A stretch of DNA of 64,000 nt from Micropterus salmoides (Eukaryota > Chordata > Actinopteri > Centrarchiformes > Centrarchidae). Numbering within the stretch: the stretch's first letter is position 1; the number at the start of each line of letters is the position of its first letter. The notes beneath the pieces are model-generated. The model was given only the letters and a program-made list of their open reading frames with translations. It was not told where the DNA came from and did not search any database. Positions 37,360 to 49,690 of this stretch are shown here, one piece after another. The translations under genes were made by a program, and so were the position numbers. The stretch covers positions 22,242,457 to 22,306,456 of the forward strand of contig NW_024040707.1 in NCBI RefSeq assembly GCF_014851395.1. Direction: 5' to 3'.

Positions 37360-38394
37360 TGTTCTGAAGGTTTGAGGGAGGATGAGTGTCTTTCTACTCT
37401 ACCCCAGTTATCATGATCTCATAGTCTCCTCAAAGTCCTGCGTAAAGATCCTGAGTATATGTGTGATGTGTTCAAAATTTTGCATTCCTTTGTAACATAG
37501 AGTTACAGTCTGTTTGCAGTTAACGTGATAATTGTGCTGAACTAGTTAATTGATTAATAGCTTTTTTGAACGACAGAAAATGACTAGGCTACTATTTTAA
37601 GAGATGATTAATGGTCAGAGTCTTTCACTTTTACTGGTTCCAGCCCTTCAAATGTGAGTCTTTGCTGCTTTCCCCTGATTTGTATCATTGTTTGAAAATT
37701 GAATATCTTTAGGTTTTGGACTATTGGTCGGACAAAACAAGCTATTTGAAGATGGTGCCTTGGGGACAATAAGAGACACAAACCTAGTCAACCAACAATC
37801 TGGGGGGAAAAAAAATCTTTTTCCGTTCCCCTCAATAGTTCTGCTTGAAAAACAACACAAGCCATCATCTGAGAATCTCTAACACTTCTCCTTCATTCTC
37901 CTCCTGTCCCTCCCTCTCTACCACTCACCTCTCCCTTTCCAAATGTGTGGCTTCCTTACAGTGAGTGCTGCCAACCTCATTTATACAGTATGCATTGGCC
38001 GAGCATTGGCCAAGACCAACGTATATGTCTGGGAAACCCACTTAGTGTGTGTGTGTTTATGTGTTTGCACGAGGCTGTGAACTAGGTGCCTCTCGCCACA
38101 AGGTGGGCTTTGCAGGAGAGGTTGTGGTGGTCCCACTACTATAACTACATAAGTGAGGAAATGAATTAAGTGGACTTGGGAGAAAAGGTGTGTGTAGACA
38201 GTGTGTGTGTGTGTGTCAAGGTGGCTGCATATTTAAAGTAAACACACACATACAAACGGAAGTACACAGAACATATATCAGTGCTGCAGGATTCTCACAA
38301 ACAGCAGCACTAGAGTGATAATAGAATCAATACATTTGTTTAAACCAACAAATAGATCACTTAAACATGCACACACACGTACATCAACACAGAG
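37360..38394. other. Intronic sequence, no gene seen
   Basis: Mixed composition with short TG patches at 38045-38065 and 38200-38216. Nothing nameable. Confidence 0.5.
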
Positions 38395-38515
38395 TCTGGT
38401 GTGAGGGGCCTCGTCTTCTTCTAACAAGGCCTCTCTTACAGTATATGCAGCCTGGCCTGTCTGGTGCATTTAAGGGGCCAAGTAAATCTGTCATTTTAGC
38501 CCCTGAACATTCAGT

Positions 38516-38570
<55 letters not shown>

Positions 38571-38700
38571 CCTTGCAGCTGGAAGGTATTAGGCTGTCTT
38601 TCCCTCTCCCTCCCTACACCAGGAATGATAACCTCCGCCGCTCACCCTCCGTGATTGGAGAACCATTTATTTTAGCCATTAACAACATTATCTGTTGCCC
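38395..38700. promoter_or_regulatory. Conserved-element-like island interrupted by a CA array
   Basis: 38400-38515 and 38569-38700 are complex (AGGGGCCAAGTAAATCTGTC; TAGCCATTAACAACATTATC), separated by the CA array. Visual judgement only. Confidence 0.28.
38520..38568. repeat. (CA)24 microsatellite
   Basis: A pure CA run. It is complementary to the TG array at 38819-38842. Confidence 0.97.
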
Positions 38701-38818
38701 CCTGGGCTAATAGTTGAAAAGACAGAGAACCTTTAGTGTTTAGGTGAAAGGCAAGACTTGTCTTCTGTCTGGAAGTTTAGCTACTGTATCCTTCAACTCG
38801 ACGTTCAGTGTATGGAAT

Positions 38819-38842
38819 GTGTGTGTGTGTGTGTGTGTGTAC
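38819..38842. repeat. (TG)n microsatellite
   Basis: About 11 TG units. It forms an inverted pair with the CA array 250 bp upstream. Confidence 0.92.
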
Positions 38843-41580
38843 ACCTCCATGTATAATATGTATCCAACTAATACAAACACACACTCTTCTTGCTGTCTGG
38901 ATTATGATGTCACTGGTGTCAGTGTGCACGGGTGTGTGTATGTGGACTCCCAGTGCCCCTCTGCAAACATGTCAGCTTAATCTGTGCTGGCGTCTCAGCA
39001 GTTTCACAGATCCCCAGGTTTCAGTAACAAACCGATGGCTGGTTATCATGCACTGAGGCTCACACATTATTATTATTATATATTATTCATTTGATATAGA
39101 GAGGCTTTGTGTTCACTTGAACATGTGTGCACATGAACACAGCATGTATATGAAGAGATACTAAAGTACGCAAGCATTGGAGAATATAAACAGTGGGATG
39201 TAGTGTAGCAGATGCTGTCTGTATTGTGTGATAAACACAACAGTGGATAGACTAGACACAACACTGTACACTGCCATCTAGCAAGTTATCCTTAGCAGTA
39301 AAGAATTCTACAATAGCATAGATGTATTCCACGAGATGTCGTCAAATCGAGAAGGACCCTGTCTTGGAGGATAAGGAAAAATGATGAGAGAAGAGAGAGA
39401 AAGGAGAGAATAAGATGGGGGAAAAGGAGGAGAGAAGAGAGAAACAAAAAAAGTGAAGGTGAGACATCCAAGGTAATATCTCATAAGGAAAATATAAACA
39501 GAACAGAGTGCAGCAAAACTGCAAGCAAACACAGAGTAAAAACTGTCTTAAATATCATCACATATCAACCTCCACAGAGACAAGCTTATGTTGTGTATGC
39601 AGTGAAACACTAGACCTCATTACAACCCAGACACAAGTATGTACTGTGGACACAGACACACAAACCTTGGGCAGTGTCCAGCAGGCAAAGCAAGGCTGCA
39701 GAAGGAGGTGTAGATTATAGAGCGCTCTGTGACAACCAAATTGTCACTTCCTGCATAATGCTGTTTCAGGCTCTCACCTCCTGCCGTCAACTTCAGAGTG
39801 TGCGCACGCTCTCTCTTTCCCTCTCCCTCTCATTTACCTCTTCACTTTCTTATTCATCTTCACATCCCTCTTTCTTTCTTTATGTGTCCCTTATCATCCA
39901 TCCTCTCCCTGCTGTAGATGTGGACAGTTGCTGCTCTGACCCTGACAACAGAACAAATTCTACGTACCCAAAGGTGGCTGTTTACTCTGCCATTTTATCA
40001 CGTGTAATATTCAAAACCTGATAAAGAAATATGGCTCAAACTGAAGTGGCAACTTGTTGAATAGATACATTTTATTAGCGCCGAAAATAGTGACAAATTA
40101 GTGCTCTCGAAACACTGCACTTGCTACTCAGATTTACAGTACGCACTGTGAACAGTACTATTTCAGAACAGATACACTGTTTGACATTGGAGTTGTTTTA
40201 AACTGTTCCTGATTCTTCAGTGTGTCATCGTTGAACAGTCATGCAACATTAGCTTAGTTATACTTATTTATAGTGGCATCTGAAATGTTTCTAAGTATAT
40301 AATGGTCTATTATGGTTTCCTAATCCTAATGACAACGTGGGACAGAACCACACTTACTGTATAATGTAAAATATTTGTGACATTCAGAAAAAATGACATT
40401 ATTCTTACTATGGTGCAAGCAACGTGTTTTGGAGTACACTATAACTGAACTGAAAGGAGCATGAAAAGGCAAAATAAGAGGCTGTTCTTGTTTTCTTAAC
40501 TATTGTGTTGTATTGTGATATTATTGTCATTTAGCCTATACACCACATGCCAGCTCTAGTAGTGCCATTGATATGAGTAATAATTTGTTTTTAAAGTTGT
40601 TTCTATAAAGTGAACTGCAAGGATATTGTACTTATTTTTGAAATGAAGCCTGTGGTGCTCTCTATAGGCTGTTTTGTTAGCAAAAACTTTCACCCATGTG
40701 GCACTTCAGGCACTCAGTATCAATGCACTTGTTTTTCTTATCACAGGGTCAAAATACTTTGCAATAGAAAAATTGTCCCGCCCCTCAAGCAGAGATGGTT
40801 TACCTGTTACCACTGACACAGCCCTGCTCTTTCCTACCCCCACTGCACATCTTTCATTGTGACTGGGTGAAAACAGCAGGTTTACACACTCTGTAATCAG
40901 CTTCTCAAAAATACAAAACCCTTGTTGGTAGCTGTGAAGAAAGTGGATTGTTGCGTCTATAACAATGAGCTCATAACTGTTTCCCAAAATCGGTTTTTAA
41001 AAAATATCTGACATCATACCTGATGGGAGGACGTTTTGTTCCAAAATGGGCAATTGAAGTAAAGTTTTGTGAGCAACTGTAATGTCTCGATCATCCTTCT
41101 CATTTTGATGTGATGTCATTCTCCCGTTTTAACCTTATAGCATGCCTTCAGTGTAGATCTCCAGCATTACAGACTGGATGATAATACCTATAAATACACT
41201 CAGCAGCAGCAGCAGCAGCCAGGTCCTGTCTGTCTATCTCTACCCATCTCACCATTTTGGAATGTATGACCTTAAATAGTCATATATGAAGATGTTTTAG
41301 CACAGACCATTTAGTCCAATTTTACTTGAAGTTTATATAATATAGATTACATAGATTGTGTGAAAAATAATCATCTGTCGTTCCTATGATTTCATTCGAT
41401 CATTACTTGGCAACTGATCACTTTTTAATTTGTTTAGAAGCCTTTATTGTTGAGCTTGGTGGTTTATTGTATTTTCAATACCCATTCATATCATTGTAAT
41501 TCCTAAATATTCCCTCTGGTGTCGGTTTCTTTCCTGCTCTTCCATGCGTATTTTCTCCATTGTTCTCTCTATTAATCAAA

Positions 41581-41581
<1 letters not shown>
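38843..41581. other. Intronic sequence, no gene seen
   Basis: It has an (ATT)n patch at 39067-39088, a purine-rich stretch at 39370-39455 and a CT-rich stretch at 39805-39880. 40590-41000 stays open in several frames but shows no motif. A CAG repeat is at 41200. Confidence 0.45.
41200..41219. repeat. (CAG)n trinucleotide repeat
   Basis: About 6.5 CAG units, intronic. Confidence 0.92.

Positions 41582-41654
<73 letters not shown>
41582..41654. repeat. (TG)36 microsatellite
   Basis: The longest pure TG run in the window. Confidence 0.98.
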
Positions 41655-41656
<2 letters not shown>

Positions 41657-41744
41657 CAGGTGCTCTCCTTGGGGAGCCCTCTTGGCCAGAATAGAATAAG
41701 GATATGAAAATAGGATATGTGCACCTGCAGAGTGTGACAAATAC

Positions 41745-41774
41745 CACACACACAGACACACACACACACACAAA
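41745..41774. repeat. (CA)n microsatellite
   Basis: About 14 CA units with one CAGACA interruption. It forms an inverted pair with the TG array 90 bp upstream. Confidence 0.93.
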
Positions 41775-44767
41775 CAAATGACATAGAGAGGAAATGTGAG
41801 ATTCCATAGCACAGTATGCATGCTTCATGCAACTTCTCTTGAACCTGGTCACTATCTTTCTCTCTCTCACTTTACAGTTTCTAAGTAAAAAAAGCAGCTT
41901 CTTAAATCTCGAAATGTCAAGAGTTGTGAGAAACCTGTTAGTGTGCTTAGCAGAAGTCGACACCAAAATTTACTGGCAACGGGTTTCTTATTACTGAAAA
42001 TATTAATCAATTCATTTAATTGCCAATCAACAGAAAATGAAGCAAATTTCATGACTGATTAATCTAAGCATTTAAGCATTGTAACTTAAATTGCTTTGGG
42101 CTTCGGTCTGTTTTAGACAGGCTGTTTGAGGACATTACCTTAAGCTCAGGGACATTTTGTTGACATACCAACATCAGTTAAAAATCAATGATTTAATCAC
42201 TGATGAAAAGAATTGTTCATTGCAGCCCTAGTTTTTAGTGTCACTCCATGTAGAGCAGCATCAGCCCTGTCCCTGGAGTACTGTAGTCCACTGCTGCACA
42301 ACTGTATGTTATCACAAGTGTTTAGACAGTTGGGCAGTAAATAGACTGCTCTAATGGCACTGAACTCACACACACACACACTCGCACACACGCACACACA
42401 CACCTTGGTCCCGTTGTCCTCTTCCCAAGGGAGCTGTGGTGTCTATTCTCTCCCACTGGCTGCTGCAATGACTGTGGGGTCGCGGGGTCTCCTAGATAAG
42501 ACCGCAGGGGTTTTGTAAAGGGAAGCTTGACTTTCAGAGCACAGGAAGGAGGGATGAATAACTTGGAGGAAAGGAGGAGAGTAGGGAGTGAGGTCGAATG
42601 AAACTCCAAACCTCCTGCGCATCTGATAAGGCAGCACACATTAAGGTGAGCGTAAAAGAGAAGGTTAGCAGGGAAGTGCCCAGAGAGAAGAGAGTTAGGA
42701 AAGTGAGGGAGAAATGTAGACAGGAAAAAGAGAAAGAAAAACTGAAGCTATCAAAGAAAGATCATGTACACAAAATATGAGAGGCTGAGGGGAACAAAGT
42801 GAATGGCTGAATGAATTATCAATGAAAGAAAGACTACAGGCACAGACTTGAATAGGTGATCTTTGAAACAACACAATGCAGCTTTGAAATGGAGAAGTTC
42901 ACAATCATCGGAAAACACCAAAAAGATTTATACCCACCACGCTTGCCAATAGCCTCCTGACTGAAATGTGTTGTAGTTTCTGCTCATTGACGTATCGAGC
43001 GGTTATGACAAAGGAAGTGTGGGGGACCTCAGGTAGCTCTGTGTGGAACCATTGATTTTAACTGTCCACATAAGGCAGTTGATGGATAGAGCAGCGCTGA
43101 AGTCATTAGATACATTCTCCACCACCATCTGAATACACACACACAAACTCAGAAGAACGTGGAGTGTTTGTGGACAGAAAGAGACGGGTGGGGAGTGAGA
43201 AGAGAGGCAGTATAAGGGGAAATATATCTGCCAAGTTTAAAATGCAACACTTAAATCCATACAATGATTGCTGGCATACAGCTACAACTCACTATGAACA
43301 TGATTGTAATAGTCTTGTATTTTTGAAAAGTGTGCTATGAATATAGGAAGTAAAATAGGAATTAAATTTGGTAATAAAAGATGCAAGACTTCTAATAAAA
43401 CCATTTGGCTTGAAGATGTTCTCTGACAACCACCACTCTGTTCAACCTGGCCTGACCCTTGTGCCCTGTTGTCATAAGCTCAGTATTTATGGAAGGTGGC
43501 GTGAACCCAAGGCCAAGGTGGAGGGCTTATTTTACAGATCTTGCCATAAAACGGTCAGCTTGAAAATATGAGCTACTTGGCAGGGTGACTGGACTACCTT
43601 TGGGATCCTATTGCAAATTGGCCTGCTTTAACCGGAGATGGACAGGATGTGCTCTGGAGAGAGATACAATGGGGAGGACACAATGACACACGGAGACACA
43701 AAATCACCCACAAGCTCGTTGACAGACACACAATTTGTAGCAGTACGTTGGTGTAGGAAGTGGAAAGTCGTAATATGATTCTATGGATGAAAGGACACAT
43801 TTAATAATTGCACCACTTCACTTTTTTTGAAAATACATTGAATCCATAATACATTTGTTAATTGTGAATGTTAAAATGTTTACATTTTCCCCCCATATTT
43901 CTCTGCATTTTTAATAACTGTTTTTGAAGGTTTGCTAGTTTTCTTGTTTAGTGTAAATTGCGATGGTCAGTGTTTTATTGTGGCAAGAAACTCAACATCT
44001 TAAAGTCGACTTAAAATAAAATATAAAAAAAATATAAAAAAAACATATATTGTTTTTGTCTTTTGAAAATATAATGACTATATGGTAGTTTGCTACTGTT
44101 TTAAAATGAGCTCTACAGTGCAGCTACAGCATCGCATTGTGACAAAACAGTATATTTGTCTTATAATGAATATTGTAATATTATAATATTTCCTTTGTGT
44201 GGATGGACAGCTCAGGCTGTTGAGCCATCAGGCACAGCTCTCAGTCTCTGTAAAACTTTCCTGTGTTGCCACAAACACATCTCTCTGTTAAAGGGAACAT
44301 ATTGTCCTGACGTTGATGCTGACATTTGACATTTAAATAATGACAGAGCCAGAGGGCCATCCTGGCCACTGATCTGGAAAATGTTACCTTTTAAGATGGA
44401 TAAGTCAGGATTTGAGATTTTCCTCCAGGAGAGAGCAACTGTTTACTTATGAAGAGGATGTACACTGGAAATGAGCAGAATTAGTTGAAAGTGTTGAAAA
44501 GGGCTGCAAAACTGGAATGTTTGCTTTGTGAATGAGATGAGATTTCTGACTCCATCACGAAGCCCAAACCTCTCCGGAGCCATAAGGCCCTGAATGTGTC
44601 TTTGTGAGTGGGTTGACACACACACACACGAACACACACGCACGCCAGATGTCCATTTGGCATCGAAGATGATCTCTAATTTCATACAATTTCTGAACAT
44701 CTCTCTTTTTGGGACTGCAGCCACCAGCTATGGGACTTTTTATTATACATTATCCAAAAACTCACAC

Positions 44768-44805
44768 ATGAATATGTGTGTATGTGAATACACACACATA
44801 TTCAT
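44768..44805. other. Perfect inverted repeat (14-bp arms, 10-nt loop)
   Basis: ATGAATATGTGTGT (44768-44781) and ACACACATATTCAT (44792-44805) are exact reverse complements. Half of each arm is TG/CA; the outer ATGAATA/TATTCAT is not. Confidence 0.8.
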
Positions 44806-44989
44806 TCATCCGTCTGTTTATCAGTCTTTATCTAAATGTTTGCTGTAGCCTTTCCATCTCACTGCACCTGATCAAGAAATTAACCTAAAATGACACATCC
44901 AATGGGAAGTCAGAAGTCATCTTGAAACTCTAATCAAATTGGATCTCCCAATCTACAAATTCTTGTTTTGCCACGTTCTGTAAGATGAT

Positions 44990-45190
44990 TTTTTTATATC
45001 ACTTATGCTGATGATATACTCTGTGTATGCATAGCTAAGTTATCATTCAGCTCGTCACCAAATAAAGCTTGATCCACTGTGGAAATAAAGCATGCATGCT
45101 TTAAGGCCTTAGATAATTTTATAATGTCTTTCTCAGGTTTCAGGTCTTTCCAAAAAGTCGGACCTAAGAGATGACAAATCAAGAGTATAT
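44990..45190 (+). mobile_element. LINE reverse-transcriptase relic (YADD motif)
   Basis: The frame at 44992-45045 reads FYITYADDILCVYA, with the catalytic YADD at 45004-45015, as in the FYADDT motif of non-LTR reverse transcriptases. Downstream, shifted frames give ALDNFIMSFSGFRSF and then DDKSR, in the place where these proteins have AF..L...L..LKLVLN and DKTK. Stops and frameshifts show decay. It is probably a Rex1/L2-type element. A short motif match carries most of the call, and the borders are not determined. Confidence 0.5.
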
Positions 45191-46084
45191 GCAAAGCCAA
45201 ACATCTGAACATGTTACGTCTGACGGACTGTGACTCTGACGCCTTGTTTTGGGATTATGACATGCAGGCCAGAGAAGTGTGTGGGTGTATGTGTGTGTGA
45301 CATTAAAGTTTAAAAGTTTAAAACTCAGTTTTAAGGCTAAGCAATCTCATTCCCCCACAGTATATCACACAAGTATATATTCACACACCCGAGGTCACAA
45401 TCCAAATTCTATGACTTGTTGGCCTTTCTCCCAAATGAAGCATTCCACGGATCAGCAAGCCCATCAGCCTACCCCCTCCTCCTCTTTGCTCAAATCTCAG
45501 CAATTACATTTGACATGTAACATCAATAATCTCATTTATTTTCATGCCCCCTCTCTTTCTCTTATCCAACCAACTACACACACGCAGGTACACAAATACA
45601 CAGAAGGGTCTGCTCACTCGCATTCTCTTATCTTTGTCTGCAGGAAATGTGAGCCACGCAGCATTCGATAAAAACAATTTTTTGCACCATTGATCCCACA
45701 GCACTTGTTTCTCCCTCCTCTTTTTTTCTCCTTCTCCTGGTACACCTCTATGAAAATGGTATTTCTGGAGGTTTTGTTGTTAACGGGTGAAGTAAATGTT
45801 AGGAGATGGCTGCATTTTATAAAGAGCAGCAGGGGAAAGACTGCGACGATTCATACTGAGATGAAATGAATTGCCAGAGGAGAAACCCACCATGGTGGAG
45901 ACACTGGTGGAGAGGGGTCACTCACATAGGCTACGTTAACTGTACACACACACAAATCACATGCACGTTCAGTGTGTATGTGTGTGCGCTTGTAGGTATG
46001 AGAGAATAGGCGCCTGTACACATCTGTTTGTGCCTGTGTTTTCATGTGGACCCTGTTGGTATTGTCTCCACTGAGTAGAGAAGC

Positions 46085-46880
46085 CATGCAGGCTCAGCGG
46101 GTGCCACTTTCAGCTCCCTCCACCGCAGTGCCACAGATCAATATAGCTAAAGTCACCCACCTCTACACACTTGGCCTCTGTAATCATTCCCTTCGCTGTG
46201 TTCTGCTTCATTCCCTCCATCGGCTAGGTTGTTGTTTATCCTATTATAGCCCTAATTGCCATGCTTATGGTAACCTTTCTTCAGCTTGCTACCCCCTGCA
46301 CCAAACTAATGGGTAATGGCACAGGAGGGCTAATGCAACCAAGCTAATTTGGCTGGGCTTATATGCCCACATGGACACCTCAGTCTAGCTCAATGCCCAC
46401 GTCCATCATTCTCTCACTGTTTTTTTCCCTCTCTTTCTCTATGTGGCTTTCCTTCTTTCACAACTAGCTAGCATTAGCACTCGGTGGGCCGTGTGGCTGG
46501 GAAGCAGGTTGTGGCTAATGAGTTACCTCAGCGCTCTCAGTGCTATGGCTTTTTAATTAGTGTCGCAGTGCTAAGTGTCCCACATGGACCCTTCCCAAGT
46601 CCCCTTTCTTGTCATCCATCACCCATTCCTTTTGTTTGCCTTTCATTTACATATATGCACCAACCCCAAATTAGCTAGTGGCTCGTTAATTGGATGTGTG
46701 GGGAAGTAAATGGATGGTGGTATAGAGGGGTAGAGGTGCAGTCAACATGTTTACCTCCTAAATACCCCCCAGGACCACTGAGCTCCAGCACGCAGGGAGG
46801 TCATTGTGAATACGCCCCTCAGGCTAAAAAGATCTGTTGTGTTGTTTGGAGTAATTAGTACAACTAACTAGCTCAAGCCC
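46085..46880. promoter_or_regulatory. Conserved-element-like intronic island cluster
   Basis: About 800 bp of complex sequence with only a short T/CT tract. Words include CCCTAATTGCCATGCTTATGG, GCTAATGCAACCAAGCTAAT, CTTTTTAATTAGTGTCGC and CAAATTAGCTAGTGG. Several TAATT cores are spread across it. This is one of the longest such islands in the intron. Function is inferred. Confidence 0.38.
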
Positions 46881-47869
46881 ACGTAAAGAGAGATATACTC
46901 TACATTCACACACACATATACATACATACAAAAGTTGTTTATAGAAATGAATTGCATTTAGTTGATTTTATCATGAAGGCAAAATGGATGCAAATGTATG
47001 TTCATGACACCTTGAAGTACTGAAATACTGCCAAAACAAATGCAAAGACAAATACAGTTGCTGGGACTGAAGGCAATGTTTTTTTTCTATATTCAGGATG
47101 AGTTTACCCTGTTCTTTCATGCCATCAAATTAAAATACTTTAAATTGACTTTAAAGTCTATCAAATTAAGTCTCCTATGCTTGTATTGACTCATTTTAGC
47201 TGAACTGATCGATAGTTTGTCAATAATAGATAATGATTCCTAAGTGCTGAGCGATGACACGTGGCACCATAAATGTCCTCAGTGTTATTGATCATACTCA
47301 AACAGCCTAACAGATCAGCTTATATTTACTGACATTAGTTTAATTCATTTCACTGTAGTTGGGTGAAAGCCTTTTTATCAAATTTACAACTTTTCAGGGA
47401 CTCATTATAAAAACAAAACATGAAGTTTTGTTCTAGCAGCTGCTTGATTTAAAGGCATTATCAGTTATTCAGATGTAAACAAGAGGGTCACCTCACAACC
47501 AAAACTCAAAACACACAGAATATCTCTTATCACTTTTATATTGATGGCAAGGTTGTGTATCTATATGTGACCATACATGTAATTTCTATGGTTAAAATTA
47601 TTATTGACTGGACTTTCAAAACAAAACATGTTGAGGCTTAAAGAGGCTTGTTTATTCTTTCTACGATCACTCCACTACACATATACTTGAGCACGTCCCT
47701 GCATTAAATACAAAATACATTGTGTCTATCATATTTTCATTCAATCAACCTTTAAACAGTACAATGTATAGTCTTAGTAATGTGTTATGCCCTTTTCCGC
47801 TTTTTTTTTGTGTTTGAAGTCTTGTCCACATGACTGTATCAAACAGCCTCACTGTGTGAGGTATATTGT
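46881..47869. other. Intronic sequence, no gene seen
   Basis: AT-rich with no microsatellite of note. Nothing nameable. Confidence 0.5.
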
Positions 47870-48180
47870 TGTGTTTGTTCCCAATGTTGATTGGCCAATT
47901 ATGCCTGATTGTGTTCCTTGAGGGAAGCATTCTCCAAGAGTTGTTAGTGAATGGCCAAATTATGCCTTAGCTTTTAATGTGACCATGGGGAGCCCAGGAC
48001 CACTCCAAAAAGTTTTCGTGGTCTTTGCAAAGCCGCACGTAATTTTGTTTTGTGACAGCGTTATTAGTCAAAGGATAGTTTGAAAGTCATTGTTATTTGC
48101 TAGGATGCCGTGGGCCGTTTGAGCGATAATGAGAAGTTTACAGGTGGGAGTTAAAGTTGGATATGCGCCCTTTCTAACCC
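47870..48180. promoter_or_regulatory. Conserved-element-like island with a spaced direct repeat
   Basis: TGGCCAATTATGCCT (47892-47906) recurs as TGGCCAAATTATGCCT (47952-47967), 60 bp apart. The first is preceded by T, giving the palindrome TTGGCCAA, an NFI/CCAAT-like word. The block then runs through GCACGTAATTTTG and GCCGTGGGCCGTTTGAGCG. Function is inferred. Confidence 0.4.
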
Positions 48181-48654
48181 CTCTGTACCCAGCCTAACTC
48201 TGTATATCTAACTGTGACTGCATGCTGTAGTTCTCATGTCATTTACTTTACCTGCACTAAAATTAATGATATATAATGAACGTATACATGCGCACATGTA
48301 CTATATGCAATCACAACCACACATATTTACTGTATGCCCATTAAGAGTAGAAAAAAAGAAGCTCAGTTTGATGTTGGGTTGCTGCCTGTGTTCTTATGCC
48401 ACAGTGGTATTAGGAGTCTCTAGATATGCTGCAAGCAAATCTCTAATGTTGGTTGGCGCTGCGTTGTGCAGGGCAGATGAATGGAACTGAATGCTCACCG
48501 GCAGCTACAGAGAGGGTGTGTGTGTGCACGTGTGAGTATGTGGGTGTGTGATGAGCTGTAAAGAAAAGGATGTAGTCTGCCGTGTTTGAAGCAGTAATTG
48601 AGCAATATGTTGTGTCACCCCGCAGTAATCCTGCTCCATCTCCTCACTCTGTGC

Positions 48655-48655
<1 letters not shown>

Positions 48656-48703
<48 letters not shown>

Positions 48704-48714
48704 TGAATATACGT
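48656..48714. repeat. (TG)n microsatellite
   Basis: About 20 TG units, with TATG interruptions toward the right end. Confidence 0.95.
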
Positions 48715-48879
48715 GTGTGTGATTGATGACACTACTAATGGTGTGTCTAAACACTGGCAGCCCAGTTATCTCTTATCTGACAGAGAGGAGAAGGCTTGTG
48801 TCAACAGCTGCTCCTCCTCATTTATCTCTCTCAGTCTTTTCCTCCTCTCTTCTTCCTGCCCTTTTTTTTCTTTCTCATA

Positions 48880-49690
48880 AATTAAAAGCTTGCCCAGTGT
48901 TTGCTTATTATGTTTTATTATTGCTGATTTCCATTTATTTGCCCATTGTGCAACTAATAATTACATCAAATATTGATCAACCTGTTGTTTTGTCACCTAA
49001 ACGATTAATTAAAAATATGGTTTAATTGACTAATGGCTTCAGGCCCCTGTGCGTGTTTTCCTGCAAATTTCCTGTTGTTTTAGTGCCACAGTCCTCTGCC
49101 GTTTCTTCCTTCCTCCCTCCATCCTTTAATTTATCCAACAGCTGCAGTTTCCAATAGCGTCAAGGCCATAGGAGATAGGAAGGCCCTCAAGCCACTTTGT
49201 GCAGCTCCACTGTGGGCCCCATCTCTGCCATGGGCCTCAATCACCTTAATGCGCCCGTTTAACCATTAGCTTCTCTGAGGGGGGCCCATATCCATCCATC
49301 CCTCCATATATCCCGTCATACATTAAAGGGCAGATTGATAGCCATCAGCCAGGCCTTGGCCACTGACACACTCTTAATATTGTGTCTAACACAAACCATA
49401 TGGCTGCAGGGCTCTTCTGCAACACACGCACACACACATGATACACTCACACATTGCTACTCTCAGCCTATTCTACCACTTGCCGCTCTGTCAGGAGAGG
49501 GGATGAGCGTTCTTAATTAAAAGTTGGATATATGGGCCTCTGGTTGGAGGTGGTCAAGCAGGATCCATTACCTTCAAAGTGGGCCCCTCCAGAGCCAGAG
49601 TTAGGATACAGGCTTAAGATGATGAGATGGGGGATGGGGCTGGGTGTGTGGTGAGTCTGTCTGTGCCGCATACTGAGTCAAAACTAAAAT
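48880..49690. promoter_or_regulatory. Conserved-element-like intronic island cluster
   Basis: Blocks at 48880-49030 (AT-rich with TAATAATTAC and ACGATTAATTAAAAA) and at 49135-49400 and 49500-49680 are complex (CACCTTAATGCGCCCG; TAACCATTAGC; TTCTTAATTAAAAG). Visual judgement only. Confidence 0.33.

Larger units (their letters stand above)
41775..46084. other. Intronic sequence, no gene seen apart from a LINE fossil
   Basis: CA patches at 42366-42402 and 44622-44645, and an A/T-rich tract at about 44010-44060. A hairpin (44768) and a LINE reverse-transcriptase fossil (about 45000) are listed separately. Confidence 0.5.

Noticed and set aside
41475..41966. 163-codon reverse-strand open frame
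   Set aside because: Much of it is a (TH)n translation of the TG array at 41582-41654; no real protein motif.
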